NCBI RefSeq assembly: GCF_034190915.1
Contig: NW_026947490.1
Span: 64,717,494 to 64,781,493 of the forward strand
Source: Cavia porcellus
Lineage: Eukaryota > Chordata > Mammalia > Rodentia > Caviidae
DNA length: 64,000 nt
Reading direction: 5' to 3'
The notes below the pieces were generated by a model. That model did not search any database. It saw only the letters and a program-made list of their open reading frames with translations, and was not told the origin of the DNA. Shown here piece after piece: positions 44,031 through 55,452 of the stretch (positions within the stretch are counted from its first letter, which is position 1; each line of letters begins with the position of its first letter). Position numbers and translations under genes: made by a program.

Positions 44031-44363
44031 GGCAAGTGTGACCACTGATCATGAGTATCACTTGACTGTTAATGCACATAGCAGATCAGTAAAGCACACT
44101 TCTGGTTTTCTGTGTGTGTCATGTACACAGGACCTTGGGGTCCTTAGCTGGTTCCTACCCCTCTCCTCTCAGCACTGTTCCCCTACTTTGCTCTCCAGCT
44201 CCCCCAAATTAAGCACCTTTAGTCCCCTGTACCCTTTCAACCATAACATTTCTGCCTTGTGATCATTCACTCATGTCTGAGCCTCAAAACACTGAGCAAA
44301 GATAAACCTCTCCTTTGAGTTGTGTATGTAAGGTATTTGATCCCAGTGATAAAATATGACTAA
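44031..44363 (+). mobile_element. MaLR LTR (5' LTR, truncated)
   Basis: Ends AAGATAAACCTCTCCTTTGA, GATCCCAGTGATAAAATATG, ACTAATACAGA and passes straight into MaLR internal sequence. Confidence 0.7.
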
Positions 44364-45515
44364 TACAGAAAACTGGCATCAGAGATAATATCTGAACATG
44401 TAGTTCAGAAGCCACTGGGACTGGTTTGTTGGAAAAGTCTGGAAAATTTTGGAGAACTGAGCTTGAGAAATCCTTGAAATGCTATAAACAGAGATTGATA
44501 GGTGATTCTGTTGGAGCGCAGAAGACCAGAATACTGACAGGAATGCAGATAGCAGAGGCCAGCCTCGGGAGGTTTCAGATAAGAATGAAGTTTCTATTGG
44601 AAAGTGGACTAGAGGCCATGCCTGTTACACTCCGGCAGAAAACTGTCTACATTTTGCTGACATTTGTGGCTTTGTGGGAAACTGAGTCTATGTGCACTGG
44701 ATTAACCTGATCTGGGGGAAGAAATTTCAAGGCAGCCCAACATCCAGATTATAGCATGGCTATCTGGCTGCTTCTAACCAGATTCATAGTGAAAAATCAG
44801 GAGGAAAAATACTTGAAAACCTTAAATCTTGTTTTGAAAGAACCAAAAGTTGGGACCTAAAGAGGTATGGTTACTGAAAAGATTAAGACCACTGAAAAGA
44901 AACCAAGTACTTTGAGCCAGGACAAGATAAAAGATGTCCTGGGAATCAGCAAGACCCCATCCATCACAGATTCAAGGGTACAAAAGTATCAACCTTTCCT
45001 TTGACAAGAGAACCCCTTTTCAGAAAGACTTCTCAGGAAGTGTTTCCCTGGGATTCAACTCAGTACGCCCAGCCATCCAGACACGCGTAGGCCACTGTAG
45101 CCCTGGTCCAGCAGGGGCCTGGCTACTGCTCATGTGGGCAGCAGACCTTAGCATAACCCGCTGGGTGCTGGTTTTGCTGGCAGGCAGAATTGAAGAGTTG
45201 TGGGATTGTGGAGGCTTCCAGTCAGATTTTAAAGGAAGGCCTGGGAGATATGCAAGAAGCCCCCGAGAGGGCAATGTGTTAGTCTGTGGGCATGAAGCTG
45301 AAGGTGTAGCAGAGACCCCAGGAAGGGAGAGATGATAGAAGTGGAAAGTCAAGGAACTGTTCTTTCAGCTGGAGAGACACAATGTGGGCAGCAAACAGCA
45401 AGCCTGCTGATCACTCTGTGTCCTGCATGCCAGAATTAATGTTTGCCCTCCTGGGTTTATGTCTTGATGTGGTCCTACCCTTTTCTATCCCCCCAGTCAT
45501 CCCTTTTGGAATACA
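44364..45515 (+). mobile_element. MaLR internal sequence (non-coding relic)
   Basis: Opens AAACTGGCATCAGAGATAAT where a tRNA primer site is expected, then CTGGTTTGTTGGAAAAGTCT, GGGGGAAGAAATTTCAAGGC and near the end CCCTTTTGGAATACAGAACA, matching THE1/MST-type internal order from memory. The 133-codon frame 44934-45335 lies in it and is not a gene. Confidence 0.65.
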
Positions 45516-45916
45516 GAACAGAATGCAAAAAAAATTGCATTTCTATACACTGAGAATGAATGAGAATTTAATTTCATTTAGAATAGCACCAGAGAGAATA
45601 AAATAGGAAGATATGTAATTAAGAATACAGTTATACATAAATCTATAAAATATTGGTGAAAGAAATTAAGCAAGTAATAGTAAGTGGACATCTCATGCCC
45701 ATACGTTAGAAGACTTACCACATAAAGCATTCCACACATTCAATGCAATCTCTGTAAAAGTCTCAAAGATTTTTTTCTGCAGATATAACAAAATCTTAAC
45801 TAAAATTAATACCCCAAATAGCCAAAACAGCCAAGCTCTTACCTTGAAAAATACTAACAAGGCTAGAACAATTCTACTTCCTGATTTCAAAACTTACTAT
45901 GAAATTGGACACTTTC

Positions 45917-46125
45917 TCCTGGGTGTTGTGGCTCAGGCCTATAATCCCAGCACTGGGAAATTGAGGCAGGAGGATCCCAGGTGAAAGCCCAGCCTGCACA
46001 ACTTAATGATTTAATGAGACAGTTTCAAAACAAAATAAAATTTAAAAGCGTTGAGGAATTAGCTGAGTGCAGGGCCCTGGGTTCAAGTCCCAGTACCTCA
46101 GACAAAGAAACAAAAACCAAGAAAG
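45917..46125 (+). mobile_element. B1-dID dimeric SINE
   Basis: B1 half (GGGTGTTGTGGCTCAGGCCT to GACAGTTTCAAAACAAAATA) followed by ID half (TTAGCTGAGTGCAGGGCCCT, TCAAGTCCCAGTACC). Confidence 0.9.
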
Positions 46126-46145
46126 AAAATACATTGGACCTTTTC

Positions 46146-46298
46146 ATTTTTTTGTTTTCTTTTTGAAACAAGGTTTCACTATGCAGTAGGCTGAACTTGA
46201 ACTCATTATGTAGGCCAGGCTGGCCTCAAACTCATAGTACTCTTCCTGTCTTAGCCTCCAAAGAGCTGGAATTACAGGCCTGTACCACCATGCTTCAC
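46146..46298 (-). mobile_element. B1 SINE with target duplication
   Basis: Reverse B1 with the internal duplication. Perfect 11-bp repeat TGGACCTTTTC at 46135-46145 and 46299-46309. Confidence 0.95.
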
Positions 46299-46312
46299 TG
46301 GACCTTTTCCTT

Positions 46313-46352
46313 ATACTATATATTATATATTATATATTATATATTATATACG
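46313..46352. repeat. (TATAT)n AT-rich tandem repeat
   Basis: Repeated ATATATT units, grown from the L1 sequence ACACCATATAC expected here. Confidence 0.85.
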
Positions 46353-46650
46353 ATACACATTCAAAATGGATCAAAGGCATACATGTAAGGCTTAAAACTG
46401 TAAAACTCCTAGAACATGGGGAATGTTTCATGATACTGAATTTTGCAATGATTTTTCTAACATAACACCAAAACCCCAAGCAATAAAAGCAAAAAAAGAT
46501 AAATGTTGTCACATCAAAATTTAAAACTGTGAAGCAAAGAACAGTATCAGCAGAAGGAAAGGCAAACAATGGAATGGGGTAAAGCGTTTGCAGATCATAT
46601 GTCAGGTATCTGGTTAATATCTAGAACACAAAGTACAGCTCAACAGCAAG

Positions 46651-48531
46651 AGAACAAAGGGCCTTGGGATGGAGCTGCTGCCTCATCCTGCGCTTCGCTT
46701 CCTCGCGGGGTCCACCTCTGTTTCTGCGGCTCCAGCAAACTCCAAGCACACTGAAAAACTGTCACACTGCTGCTTTTGCTCCTTTCAGTAGAGACTGTCA
46801 GCCTCCACGGAGTCCTCTACATCAGGAAGAGCAAAGAAAAACAGAAGCTGCACACAGGAAAGCAATTAAAGGTCATTCTAAAGATGGAGTCTCCCCGGCA
46901 GCAACCGAGGCCCTCTGTGACCCCACCCAGTTAGCTTGGTACCAAACCGTAGTGGTGCTGCGTTAACCCCACCCGCATCACCGGCTGATTCTCATCACAG
47001 CCCAAGCATAGAAGCAGCGGATGAGCAGTTTCTGACGATTCTCTAGCAAAAAAGAAGTTAAGGCCTTTCCTTGGGGAACTTCCAGTGGAAAAGTATTTTC
47101 ACACCTGTCAACCGTTTCATTAGCGGAATTACTGAACATGTAATGATGCAACAATTTATGACGATCAAAAACCAAAAGCATTAGGGAAATATTTTCACGG
47201 AGAGACACGGGAGTTGAGATGCAAAACCTCCAACATAATATTTAATGACTCTTTTCAAACCTTGGGCACAGTGAAATCAGCTCAGTTAAACAGCTTCTGA
47301 AGCTCTGAATGTGTCCAGGCCAAAGTTGTTTTTCTTGTTCTTTACCACAGAGGGGTCCTGCTTCTCCTGCTGGTTCTTGTATCTTGAGACAAAGCTATGG
47401 GAAGAGCTACAGAAGTATCGTGACTATTAAGCTTAACTTCTTGTATCTCCTTAAAAGATAAAATGGGTAATAAGTGTTTTCAATGTGTGAAAGACCTTAA
47501 GGGATCATCATGAACATATTTTAATAAAATGCCTACAGCTTCTTGTTATACTTTGGACATGAGGATTTTATTTCGCTATGAGTGGGCCTAGATGGAATAC
47601 TTCCATCTTCGAATCTAAAAAATACAAATCAACTGCCTTTCTAATCTTAAGGAACCCAGAGAATAATTTGCTTTCCCTCTGCTGTCCCTGTTTTCAGAAT
47701 GCCATTCTCCCTCTGCTGTGGTGATGAATGCACTGACCCCTGACTCAAGCTAGGTAAGTCTGAATCCAGAGTTTCTTTCTAGTATGAGAACTCCGATCAA
47801 AATTTTATGGTTATCAAGGATTTCTGACACTTGCAGTGCAATCTTTTTTCCTTTTTCTTAAACACTGTCCATGCAATTATTATTTTCTGCTTTCTCAGGA
47901 AAAATGATTAAGTATTTTATGCTTAAGTGATGTAAGACCTCCTCATATCTTCCAGAGATAAATCATATCCATTACAATAAATGAAAAAACTTGTCTCAAA
48001 TAAGAAAATAAATAGCACTGTCTAGGTCTCTATTTCTTTGCTACCAGGAAATGGTAGAGAAGTTGGAACACCGTTATCTTTTGAAGCACCTGGCCATTTC
48101 TATGGCAAGGAGGCAAAGAGCGGTAAAAACAAAAACTCAGTGGTTGTCTGGCCTTGTTTCCTGAACCTTGCGCCTTCCTGTGCATCCTAGAGAAGGGGGT
48201 GATGGTTGCTGTTGGTAAGGTCTGAAGACTTTCTAGGAATCTGGGGTTGGAGATTAGAGATTCGAGCTTTTGTCTGACCAGCCTCTAGACTAGAACTGTA
48301 TTCCCGGGGAGCTGGGAGTTCCCGTGGCCTACTGTGCACTCTGGGAAGAAAAAGTGGCCCGTCTGCAGTGAGAGAGCAATGCAGCCTTGGCAAACTGAAA
48401 AGCAGAGGTTGGAAGAGCACGATGATCCCTGCTTCATAACAGTGCCCTCTTTCCTGGCTCTAGCACTCCTGAAGCGTGGCTACACGCCCTGCCCAGGCTT
48501 GGTAAGGTGTCCTCGTATCCCAATTGTAAAC
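46651..48531. other. Intergenic, nothing recognised
   Basis: About 1.9 kb without a nameable repeat. Longest frames are 100 codons or less and unlike any family I know. Confidence 0.4.
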
Positions 48532-48945
48532 TGTTGGGAGCCCTAGAAGCTGGAAATTGACCGCATGTGTAAGGTTGGAGCATGATCATTCCAAGAACAA
48601 AGAGCACCTGGGTAAACCACCTGCAGATGCTGCTTCAGCCCGGAGAACACCTGGCCCCAAAACAATCTGAACAGTGGGTTGCTAGGACAACAGGGCGTCA
48701 TGTAATATTAAGTTGCTAAAAGGTTTAAATAAATGCCCCTGCAGGGAGGAGCCATTGCCTTTCCTCCCATCAGGAGGACAAGGACCCCACCTGACCCCAG
48801 CTCTGTCTCTTTTTCATCCTCTCACGGTCCTTAACCCCAAGAACCTCAGGAGCTGATGGGTCGCCGCAATAAATCCCTCCTTTTTCTCTTAAGCTTGCAT
48901 GCTTTGATTTCTGTTTTTGGTTACCATCCTTGAGGTTTGGATTTA
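48532..48945 (+). mobile_element. Probable ERVK/IAP-like solo LTR
   Basis: Starts TGTTGGGAGCCCTAG, like IAP-type LTRs. Has TTTAAATAAATG as a TATA region near 48723 and AATAAA at 48868-48873, then a T/C-rich U5. The 3' end is an estimate. Confidence 0.55.
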
Positions 48946-49079
48946 ACCATCATCCTTGGCTTTGAGGTACCTTTGTAATTTTGCAATAAGTTTTTGCAGA
49001 AGCTAGAGTTTGTGTCTGTTACTACATAGAATCCAACCAAATTCTTGTCAATGGTACAAATGAGAAATAAAGACACTTA

Positions 49080-49810
49080 CACACATAAAAAATAAAAACA
49101 GGCAAAGCACTTGAATAGACGTTTCTCAAAAGAAAGTGTATAAGTGAGAAGATGCTCCATACTGTGTACTAATCATTAGATAAATCCACACCAAACTCAC
49201 TGAGAAACTCATGAGTAAATAAGTACGGAAATCACCAGAAACTAAATCAGAAAATGACAAGTCTTAACAAGGAGTGGAGAAACTGGAACTGTTCTACACC
49301 GTCGGTAGACGTGTAATATACAGCTGTATGGAAAACAGCATGGCAGGTGCTTGAAAAAAATAGAGTTAGCACATGATCCAGTGGCTCCTCCCCTGAGGGT
49401 ACACCCCAACAACCGAGAGGCAGGAACTGGAAGAGGCAGTTGAATATCTATGATGCTACCTGCATTATTGATAAAGGGCAAAAGGGTGGAAGCAAACCAA
49501 GTTTCCATCGACGGGTAAATGGATAAACACGAACACTGTGTTCCTTTAAAAAGAACTAAATCCTGGCACCTTGCCGGAACACAGACGAACCTTGAGGACT
49601 TTATGGGAGGTAAAATAGTAGTCACAGAGGAGTCGGTGTCGTATGGCTCCACGTGTACGAGACACCCAGGATAGAAAAAGCCACACAGGCAGGAAGTAAA
49701 AAGATGGTTATGAGTAGAGTTTCAGGTTATGAAGGTGAAAAAGTTCTGGAGGATGACGGAGCTGTTCATTTAAAAATGACAAAAATGGTAAAAATTATGA
49801 TAAGTGTATG
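49080..49810 (+). mobile_element. L1 ORF2 3' end and 3' UTR
   Basis: AGGCAAAGCACTTGAATAGA, CAAGTTTCCATCGACGGGTA, AATGGATAAACACGAACACT and GAAAAAGTTCTGGAGGATGA give the L1 3' order. Confidence 0.85.
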
Positions 49811-49811
49811 T

Positions 49812-49970
49812 ATCAGGCCAGGTGGGGCGTGCATGCCTGTATTCACAGTACTCTGGTAGCTGAGGCGGGAGGATCGCCTTGAGTTTGAGGCCAGCCCAAG
49901 CTACTAGGGAGTTCAAGGCCAGCCTGAATTACCGAGAGAGACTGTATCTCAGAAAGCTAAAAAATAAAAC
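49812..49970 (+). mobile_element. B1 SINE with internal duplication
   Basis: CAGGCCAGGTGGGGCGTGCA to GACTGTATCTCAGAAAGC, including two GAGGCCAGCC / AAGGCCAGCC segments. Inserted in the L1 tail. Confidence 0.9.
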
Positions 49971-51029
49971 AAACTATTAAAAAGAATATTTGTCACATTT
50001 AAAAAAATAATTTTTGGGAAAACAATAAATAGCAAGGTGTCTTTTTCAGAGGACTGGCTCTTCCTAGATTAATCGGTGCCTCCTAATTGTATTCAGTCAA
50101 GCCCAGATCAGGGGACCTGGCCAGCGGACCCAACACTTCCTCATGTTGGGAGCATTAGAAAAGAATCGAGGATTTTCTAGGAAAATTTTCTTCGTTTATC
50201 AAAAAGTTTCTAATGTCTGCTGTGGATTTTTGCAGCTACATATTTTTCATCAAACTAAAGAAGTTTCTTTTCATTCCCATTGTGGTGAATTTTTACTTTG
50301 GATATTGAATTTTGTCAGACTCTTCTGCACCTATGGAATTAACCATGTAACTTTCCTCTTGTACAGAAATTGCATAGATTTTTTTTTCCAATGTTGAAGC
50401 AAATGCAATCTTGAAATTAGCAAAAGTTGGTTGGAAAAGACATAATATCAGCAGGTTACCCCGAGGAGCTAGCGTAATAACCGGCATACAAGAAGCGTGC
50501 AGGGTCTTCAGTCCTTAGTCGTCACAAACTGAGCTGGGACTCTCAATTCTCCTGCAAAAGCTTCCTGGAGTTTCCACCTCTGAGTCCCTGGAGAAGGTAA
50601 ATATGTGAGCTGCAGTTAGCAAACTCTCCAATAAAATTGTTTCAAAGAACATGTGACTGCAAATGTAACACTTGACCATGAAATAAACAGTGTCACCAAC
50701 AAACACTGAGAATATTGCAAGGTAAATAGAAATTTACCAGTACTGAGTACACAGATCATAATAATTTTCTGAGCAGAGTCATCTGCTAAGTACTGGTCAG
50801 GGCATAGATTTAGATAGTTTTCCTGCCTAAAGAGATCTTTGCTACCCACAATTTTCTTATTTCTGTGATTTGAGAACTAAGTAGATTCATATTAATTGGA
50901 CACCCTAAAATCCCCTTAGTGAGGACCTAATATTTTTATGTGTGAATTTCTTAGTTTTGGGGTCAAAAGTCTGCCACCTAGTGGCACTGATTATTAGCAC
51001 AGACAGAGTCAAAGAAAGAAACTGCAGGG

Positions 51030-51032
<3 letters not shown>
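49971..51032. other. Intergenic, nothing recognised
   Basis: AT-rich after a short A-rich L1 tail remnant. No gene or nameable repeat. Confidence 0.4.
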
Positions 51033-51061
<29 letters not shown>

Positions 51062-51116
51062 GGTACCAGGAATCCAACTCAGGCAGGCAGTGTGCTGCTG
51101 AGCTACATCCTCTACC
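51033..51116 (-). mobile_element. ID SINE with T29 tract
   Basis: A run of 29 T (its poly(A) tail reversed) at 51033-51061, then GGTACCAGGAATCCAACTCA and GCTGAGCTACATCC. Internal deletion. Confidence 0.85.
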
Positions 51117-51483
51117 CTGATGTAGTGGTCATCAAGTCCTCGTCCTAGGCCAAGCATTGCAACAGGTATTTTTGTTGTTGTTTTATAGCTTTTGTTATGT
51201 CCTCATCTTCTTTATTAGGAATATGTCACTTCTGTAACTTCACAATCAAAAGAGCGAAACAGGGGGTCCCCCCCCCCCGCAAGACTGCAAGGAAGTAGAA
51301 GAGAATAAAAGCCAGGAGGATCTGAATTAGGGACTTCCAAGGTTCAGAACACGGGCACCACTGCTCATGGTCATACAAATCAGTCAATCAATGGCTACAA
51401 ACATTTCTGGGGAAACAAGAACTCCATAAAAAGCATCAGTGATCATAGGTAGAATGCTGGTAACTGTACTATACATATATATA

Positions 51484-51629
51484 TATTCTTTTTAGAGGAG
51501 GGTTTCTCTATGTAGTTGAAGCTGGCCTTGAACCCACTATGTAGCCCAGCTGGTCTTAAACTTGCAGCAATCCTCCTGCCTCAGTCTCCCAACTGCTGGG
51601 ATTACAGGTGTGCATCACCATCCCAGCCA
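51484..51629 (-). mobile_element. B1 SINE with internal duplication
   Basis: TTTAGAGGAGGGTTTCTCTA, two segments resembling TTGAACCCACTATGTAGCCC, GGGATTACAGGTGTGCATCA. An AT run precedes it. Confidence 0.9.
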
Positions 51630-51702
51630 TCAGTATCTTGTTTAAAGATAGGGACCGACAACACTCCCCACACTGATAAATCCAGAGAACATTGAAAATA
51701 CT

Positions 51703-51782
51703 AGGGCTAAGAGGCTATCTCAGTGGTAGAGCATGTTCTTAGGAAGCATGAGGATGTGAAGTTAATCACTGGCCCCAAACAA
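51703..51782 (+). mobile_element. ID SINE, degraded
   Basis: GGGCTAAGAGGCTATCTCAG, TGGTAGAGCATGTTCTTAGG, AAGTTAATCACTGGCCCC. Confidence 0.7.
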
Positions 51783-53115
51783 GCCTCAGAAATAAAATCT
51801 TAAGTAAACAAGTACTTTTTACATGAAGCCCTCCAAACACAGTAGAGTGTGCTGTCTACCCTCAAGCTTGGTAGCTCACTGCCATTGCTCAGCATCCAGC
51901 AAGGATATCACACCACGTACTGCTAGCCTGAGAAAAGATCAAAGTTCAAAATCTGAAAGTCAGCCTCTGCCAAATGCATACGGCCTTCCCGTCACTGTAA
52001 AGGTGAAAACCAAAAGTCACGGACCACTTGTTAACATGGGTTGGCCAAGGGGTAAATCCGCCCTCTGAAAGGATGGCTGTGGTCATTTGGGCTAGGATCT
52101 GTTAAGCAGGATGTCTTCTCAGTGTTTGAAAGGTTAGCCCTGGGATTTGACATATTTAGGTCAACTAATTTAGGTTGACTTGAGATTTCTGGAAGACAGT
52201 GCTGTAGGGAACAAAGGAAGAACATCTTTCTAGAAAAGCACTTCATTCCATCTTGGCATTTAAAAGACATTTTAAATAATATAAAAATGCTGTTGGCATA
52301 TTAGGTAAAATGCATGCAAGTGCATGTAACAGAAAATCTGCCTAAGGGAAACAAGGTGACTGAAAGGTGATCAGTGATTCCAGTACCAGGTGTGACTATC
52401 TGTTTCTTCTTTATCACAACATGGCTGCTGCAATCCAGGCATCATATTATAAATAAGGGTGGTTAGAGAAAGCACTTTCTTTTTTATGTTGCACTCATCT
52501 ATCTTTATTCAAGAAAATCTCAGGCTTCTTCTGGTGTCTCCCAGAGTTCCACGTGCTTAGGGCTCACTGGAGAGGCAGTGCAGGCTGCAGGAGTGCCCTT
52601 AGGTGGAGGTCTGCATGGGGGAAACCTCACTTAGGGTCTGCTGGACTCTGAGTACTTCCTCTTTCTCTCTTTTGCTTCCTGGCTGAGAGGTGAGCAGTTT
52701 TTCCCTGCCACATGCTGCCACCATGATGTTCTTTCTGCCTTGCCAACAGAAAAATGAGCCTTTTCCCTTTCTCTTTTGATTCTCTCAGGAATTCTGTTAC
52801 ACTGATGGAAAGCTGACGGACATACTTCCCATGAATATCTAACCTAATCTACTTAATATCTAATCTAATAATATCTAGTCTAACATATTTCCCTAAAAAA
52901 AATCTAATGAGTTCCTTTGTAGCCATTATCCAAGTATTTACGAAGTCATCCCCTTCCAAATCACCCTAGAAGAAAGAGTTCACTGTGTGCCTTCTGCATA
53001 ATTTGAAGATGTTACTATCGACCACCTCAGGGCCACTTGTGGAAGATGAAGAGTTGGAGTGAGCCATCATATTAACAAGGCTTCTTGGAGTTTTGAGAGA
53101 CATAGGTCCTTTCAT
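51783..53115. other. Intergenic; possible LTR remnant near 52640-52760
   Basis: TTTTGCTTCCTGGCTGAGAG and CCACATGCTGCCACCATGAT resemble part of a MaLR-like LTR, weakly. Otherwise unassigned. Confidence 0.3.
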
Positions 53116-53490
53116 TTCCTTTTTTTATTTTAAAGAGGATAAAACAACATAACAAAGCAGAACAAAGCAGATCAGAAGAAAACAAAGTAAGTGACACAGA
53201 TTTCAAAGCATGACAACAGGAGATCATCACTGGCTACCATAATGCCTCTTGCTTTCTTCTAAATAGTTTGTTCTACACATGTATAAGTCTCTACATGTAC
53301 ACCTATCCTTTCTGTATTAGAGGGAAAAACAAACCAAAACAAAGCAAATTACTACAAAAACATGAAACAAAAGAGACAAATAAATAGCAATAGCAGAGAG
53401 TCCAAAACAATGGTGACACAGGCCTTCAAAACAAGGTAGTGGGAGCATAACTAGGGTTGTTATTTTACATAATGATTTTCAAGAGTTCCT
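53116..53490. repeat. A-rich unclassified interspersed sequence (copy 2)
   Basis: A-rich with AACAAAGCAGAACAAAGCAG and, near 53233, GGCTACCATAATGCCTCTTG, which also occurs near 10910 with one change. Both also share a TTCAAAACAAG-type motif. Confidence 0.4.
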
Positions 53491-53689
53491 CAGATCACCA
53501 GACACTAACATGGAAAATTGATCCAACCCCATGAATATTAATTGTTTTGCTCCAAGAACTAATAGAATTTGTACTGAAGAACCAGAAATTTAAAGGTTAA
53601 AAACAAGATGCTGTTTCTCAGCTAGAAACAGCACTGGGCCTCGTGACTCAGTCCTAACTCAGCCCTAAAGGAAGAAAAAAAAAAAAAAC

Positions 53690-54111
53690 ATCTGTGGCTG
53701 TGATGTTCTCGGGATGTGCTGTGCCAGGGAACTCAGAGATAGAGCCTGCCATTACGCTAATCAGGGTTGTAAAATATGTCAGACTCGAGCCTACAGAAAC
53801 CAGGTGTCTTAAAGATAAGTTGTGCAGAACAAAGACAGTTAATTAACTCTGACCCGCTGGTCACCCCTTATGAACTGACCAATAGCAGATAGATAAGATG
53901 CCCACCGCTCCGCACTAACTGTAATGATTGGCTTCTGTAATAAACGCTTACACTGCAGTTTTTCCCCCTTAAAAACACCAGCCTTGCCCCAACTCAGGGT
54001 TCTCCGTTTCCACCTGTTTGGAGGACCCCGTGTACATGGAATAATAAAAACCCCTTTGTTCTTACATGAGAGCGAGGCCCTTGGAGTCTTCCTTGCGACA
54101 CCGGTCTTACA
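53690..54111 (+). mobile_element. Retroviral LTR (class I or II)
   Basis: Runs from about TGTGGCTGTGATG to CGGTCTTACA. Has CCAAT at 53879-53883, ATTGG near 53927, a TTAAAAAC TATA-like site near 53969, AATAAA at 54043-54048 and GTCTTCCTTGCGACACCGG as U5. The 5' end and duplication are not certain. Confidence 0.6.
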
Positions 54112-54130
54112 TAGTACCTCAATCATCTTA

Positions 54131-54640
54131 GCTATCCTGAGTGTGTTTATCTAATTTTAGATATTTTTCTTTTCCTTCTTTTCCCTGAGATATTATTTTC
54201 CCCTCTTTGAGCAGATTCTTATCCTTTCACTGTATTTATTGAGATTTCGTATCTTATGTACTCTTACCATTTCTTACACTAGGGAGACTATATGGTATTT
54301 ATATATGTGAGTTTGATTTATTTTGCTTATGAGTATGGTCTCAAGTTGCATCTATTTATTTATAAATATCTCTTTTTTTGTGTCTTTTTTCCTTTTTATC
54401 CATACCAGAGATCCAACTCACGACTGCCTGCTTGCAAGGCAGGTGCTTATGCCGCTGAGCTAAATCCCCAGCCCCATATTTATTTATAAATATCTCAATG
54501 TGATCATTATTTATAGCTGAGTAGTACTCCACTGTATAAAAATACCACAACTTTTTTACCCATTCCTCAGTGGTTCTTTCATTTCCTAAAGATCTTGCTG
54601 TATTATAATAAATAAATGTCAAAACCAAGGTAAAAATATT
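54131..54640 (-). mobile_element. L1 3' region, interrupted by an ID
   Basis: TTTATAGCTGAGTAGTACTC, CACTGTATAAAAATACCACA and TTTTACCCATTCCTCAGTGG are reversed L1 ORF2 end. Upstream GGGAGACTATATGGTATTTA fits its 3' UTR. Confidence 0.7.
54373..54476 (-). mobile_element. Young ID SINE with 20-bp target duplication
   Basis: Reverse ID (CATACCAGAGATCCAACTCA to AATCCCCAGCCCC). Perfect duplication TATTTATTTATAAATATCTC at 54353-54372 and 54477-54496. Confidence 0.95.
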
Positions 54641-55452
54641 GTATATTTTGTAAATCAATATTTGTTAGGTAAGCATGTTTACCTACACACAACTGCCAAT
54701 AACTATATTTTATCATCATTCAGAAAGAATGTTGAAGTTAGGAGTTTGAGGCCCTTCTGAGCCCAGTGGTGGCCCTGTTCCTTTGATGGACCCCCCAAAA
54801 CTTATCCATCGCTCACTGGGTGACCAACCGCTCTTGCATTTGGGCTCCAGTGAGTGAATTCAGGCTTAAAACAATAAGAGTAATAAATCATGATCCCCAA
54901 AGACAATGCAGGGCAAGAAGTACTGGAAACGGTCACCAGCTTAGGGCGGCTTGAAGCAGCTTTAATTTTCAGAAGTTACCAAAGACCCTACACCGCCCGT
55001 TTTTCAAACCACCAAACATTCTTTTACCTCAGGGCCACACTGACAGCCTTCGGCCTTGTGCTTCCCCAGGTGGTTCTTATGGCCAAGAGACAAAAGAGAG
55101 GAAGGGAAGACGCTAGGGTCACACAATTCCCTCGCTGTCTTCAGTCTTTGCTCGGTGTCGCTTTCTCGGTAATTCTGGCCCTGCCTGCATCACTGCCTCC
55201 CCAGCCCCAGTCCCCTTTGACCTGCGCAGGCTTCCCTTTCCCCAGACCCTTTCAACTCCCTGTACACCAAGCCGTTCCCTTACTTCTCAGGGTTATTGTG
55301 TACCGGCATTTCCCCCAAGGGCCAGTTTTATTAATGCCTGGAGTACAGCTCTGTCCACAGTAGAGCTTTGTTGACTTTTCCTGGTTTTAGAACTAGAGGG
55401 CATTAAGCATCTAAGCTGGAATGTTTGGTGGATATTTTTTAGAACTATTGAC
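54641..55452. other. Intergenic; open frame 54890-55363 not convincing
   Basis: The 157-codon + frame has no recognisable domain, signal peptide or homologue I know. I judge it random in GC-moderate sequence. Confidence 0.4.

Larger units (their letters stand above)
45516..46650 (+). mobile_element. L1 ORF2 3' part, continuing the L1 left at 44030
   Basis: TTGCATTTCTATACACTGAG, AATAGCCAAAACAGCCAAGC, TTCAAAATGGATCAAAGGCA, AAAACTCCTAGAACATGGGG and GATATCTGG-like TCAGGTATCTGGTTAATATC follow L1. Two SINEs sit inside. Confidence 0.8.

Noticed and set aside
44934..45335. 133-codon + open frame as a retroviral gene
   Set aside because: MaLR elements have no known coding capacity of their own and the frame has no gag, pol or env motif.
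54890..55363. 157-codon + open frame
   Set aside because: No domain, conserved motif or exon structure recognised. It cannot be supported without homology or RNA.
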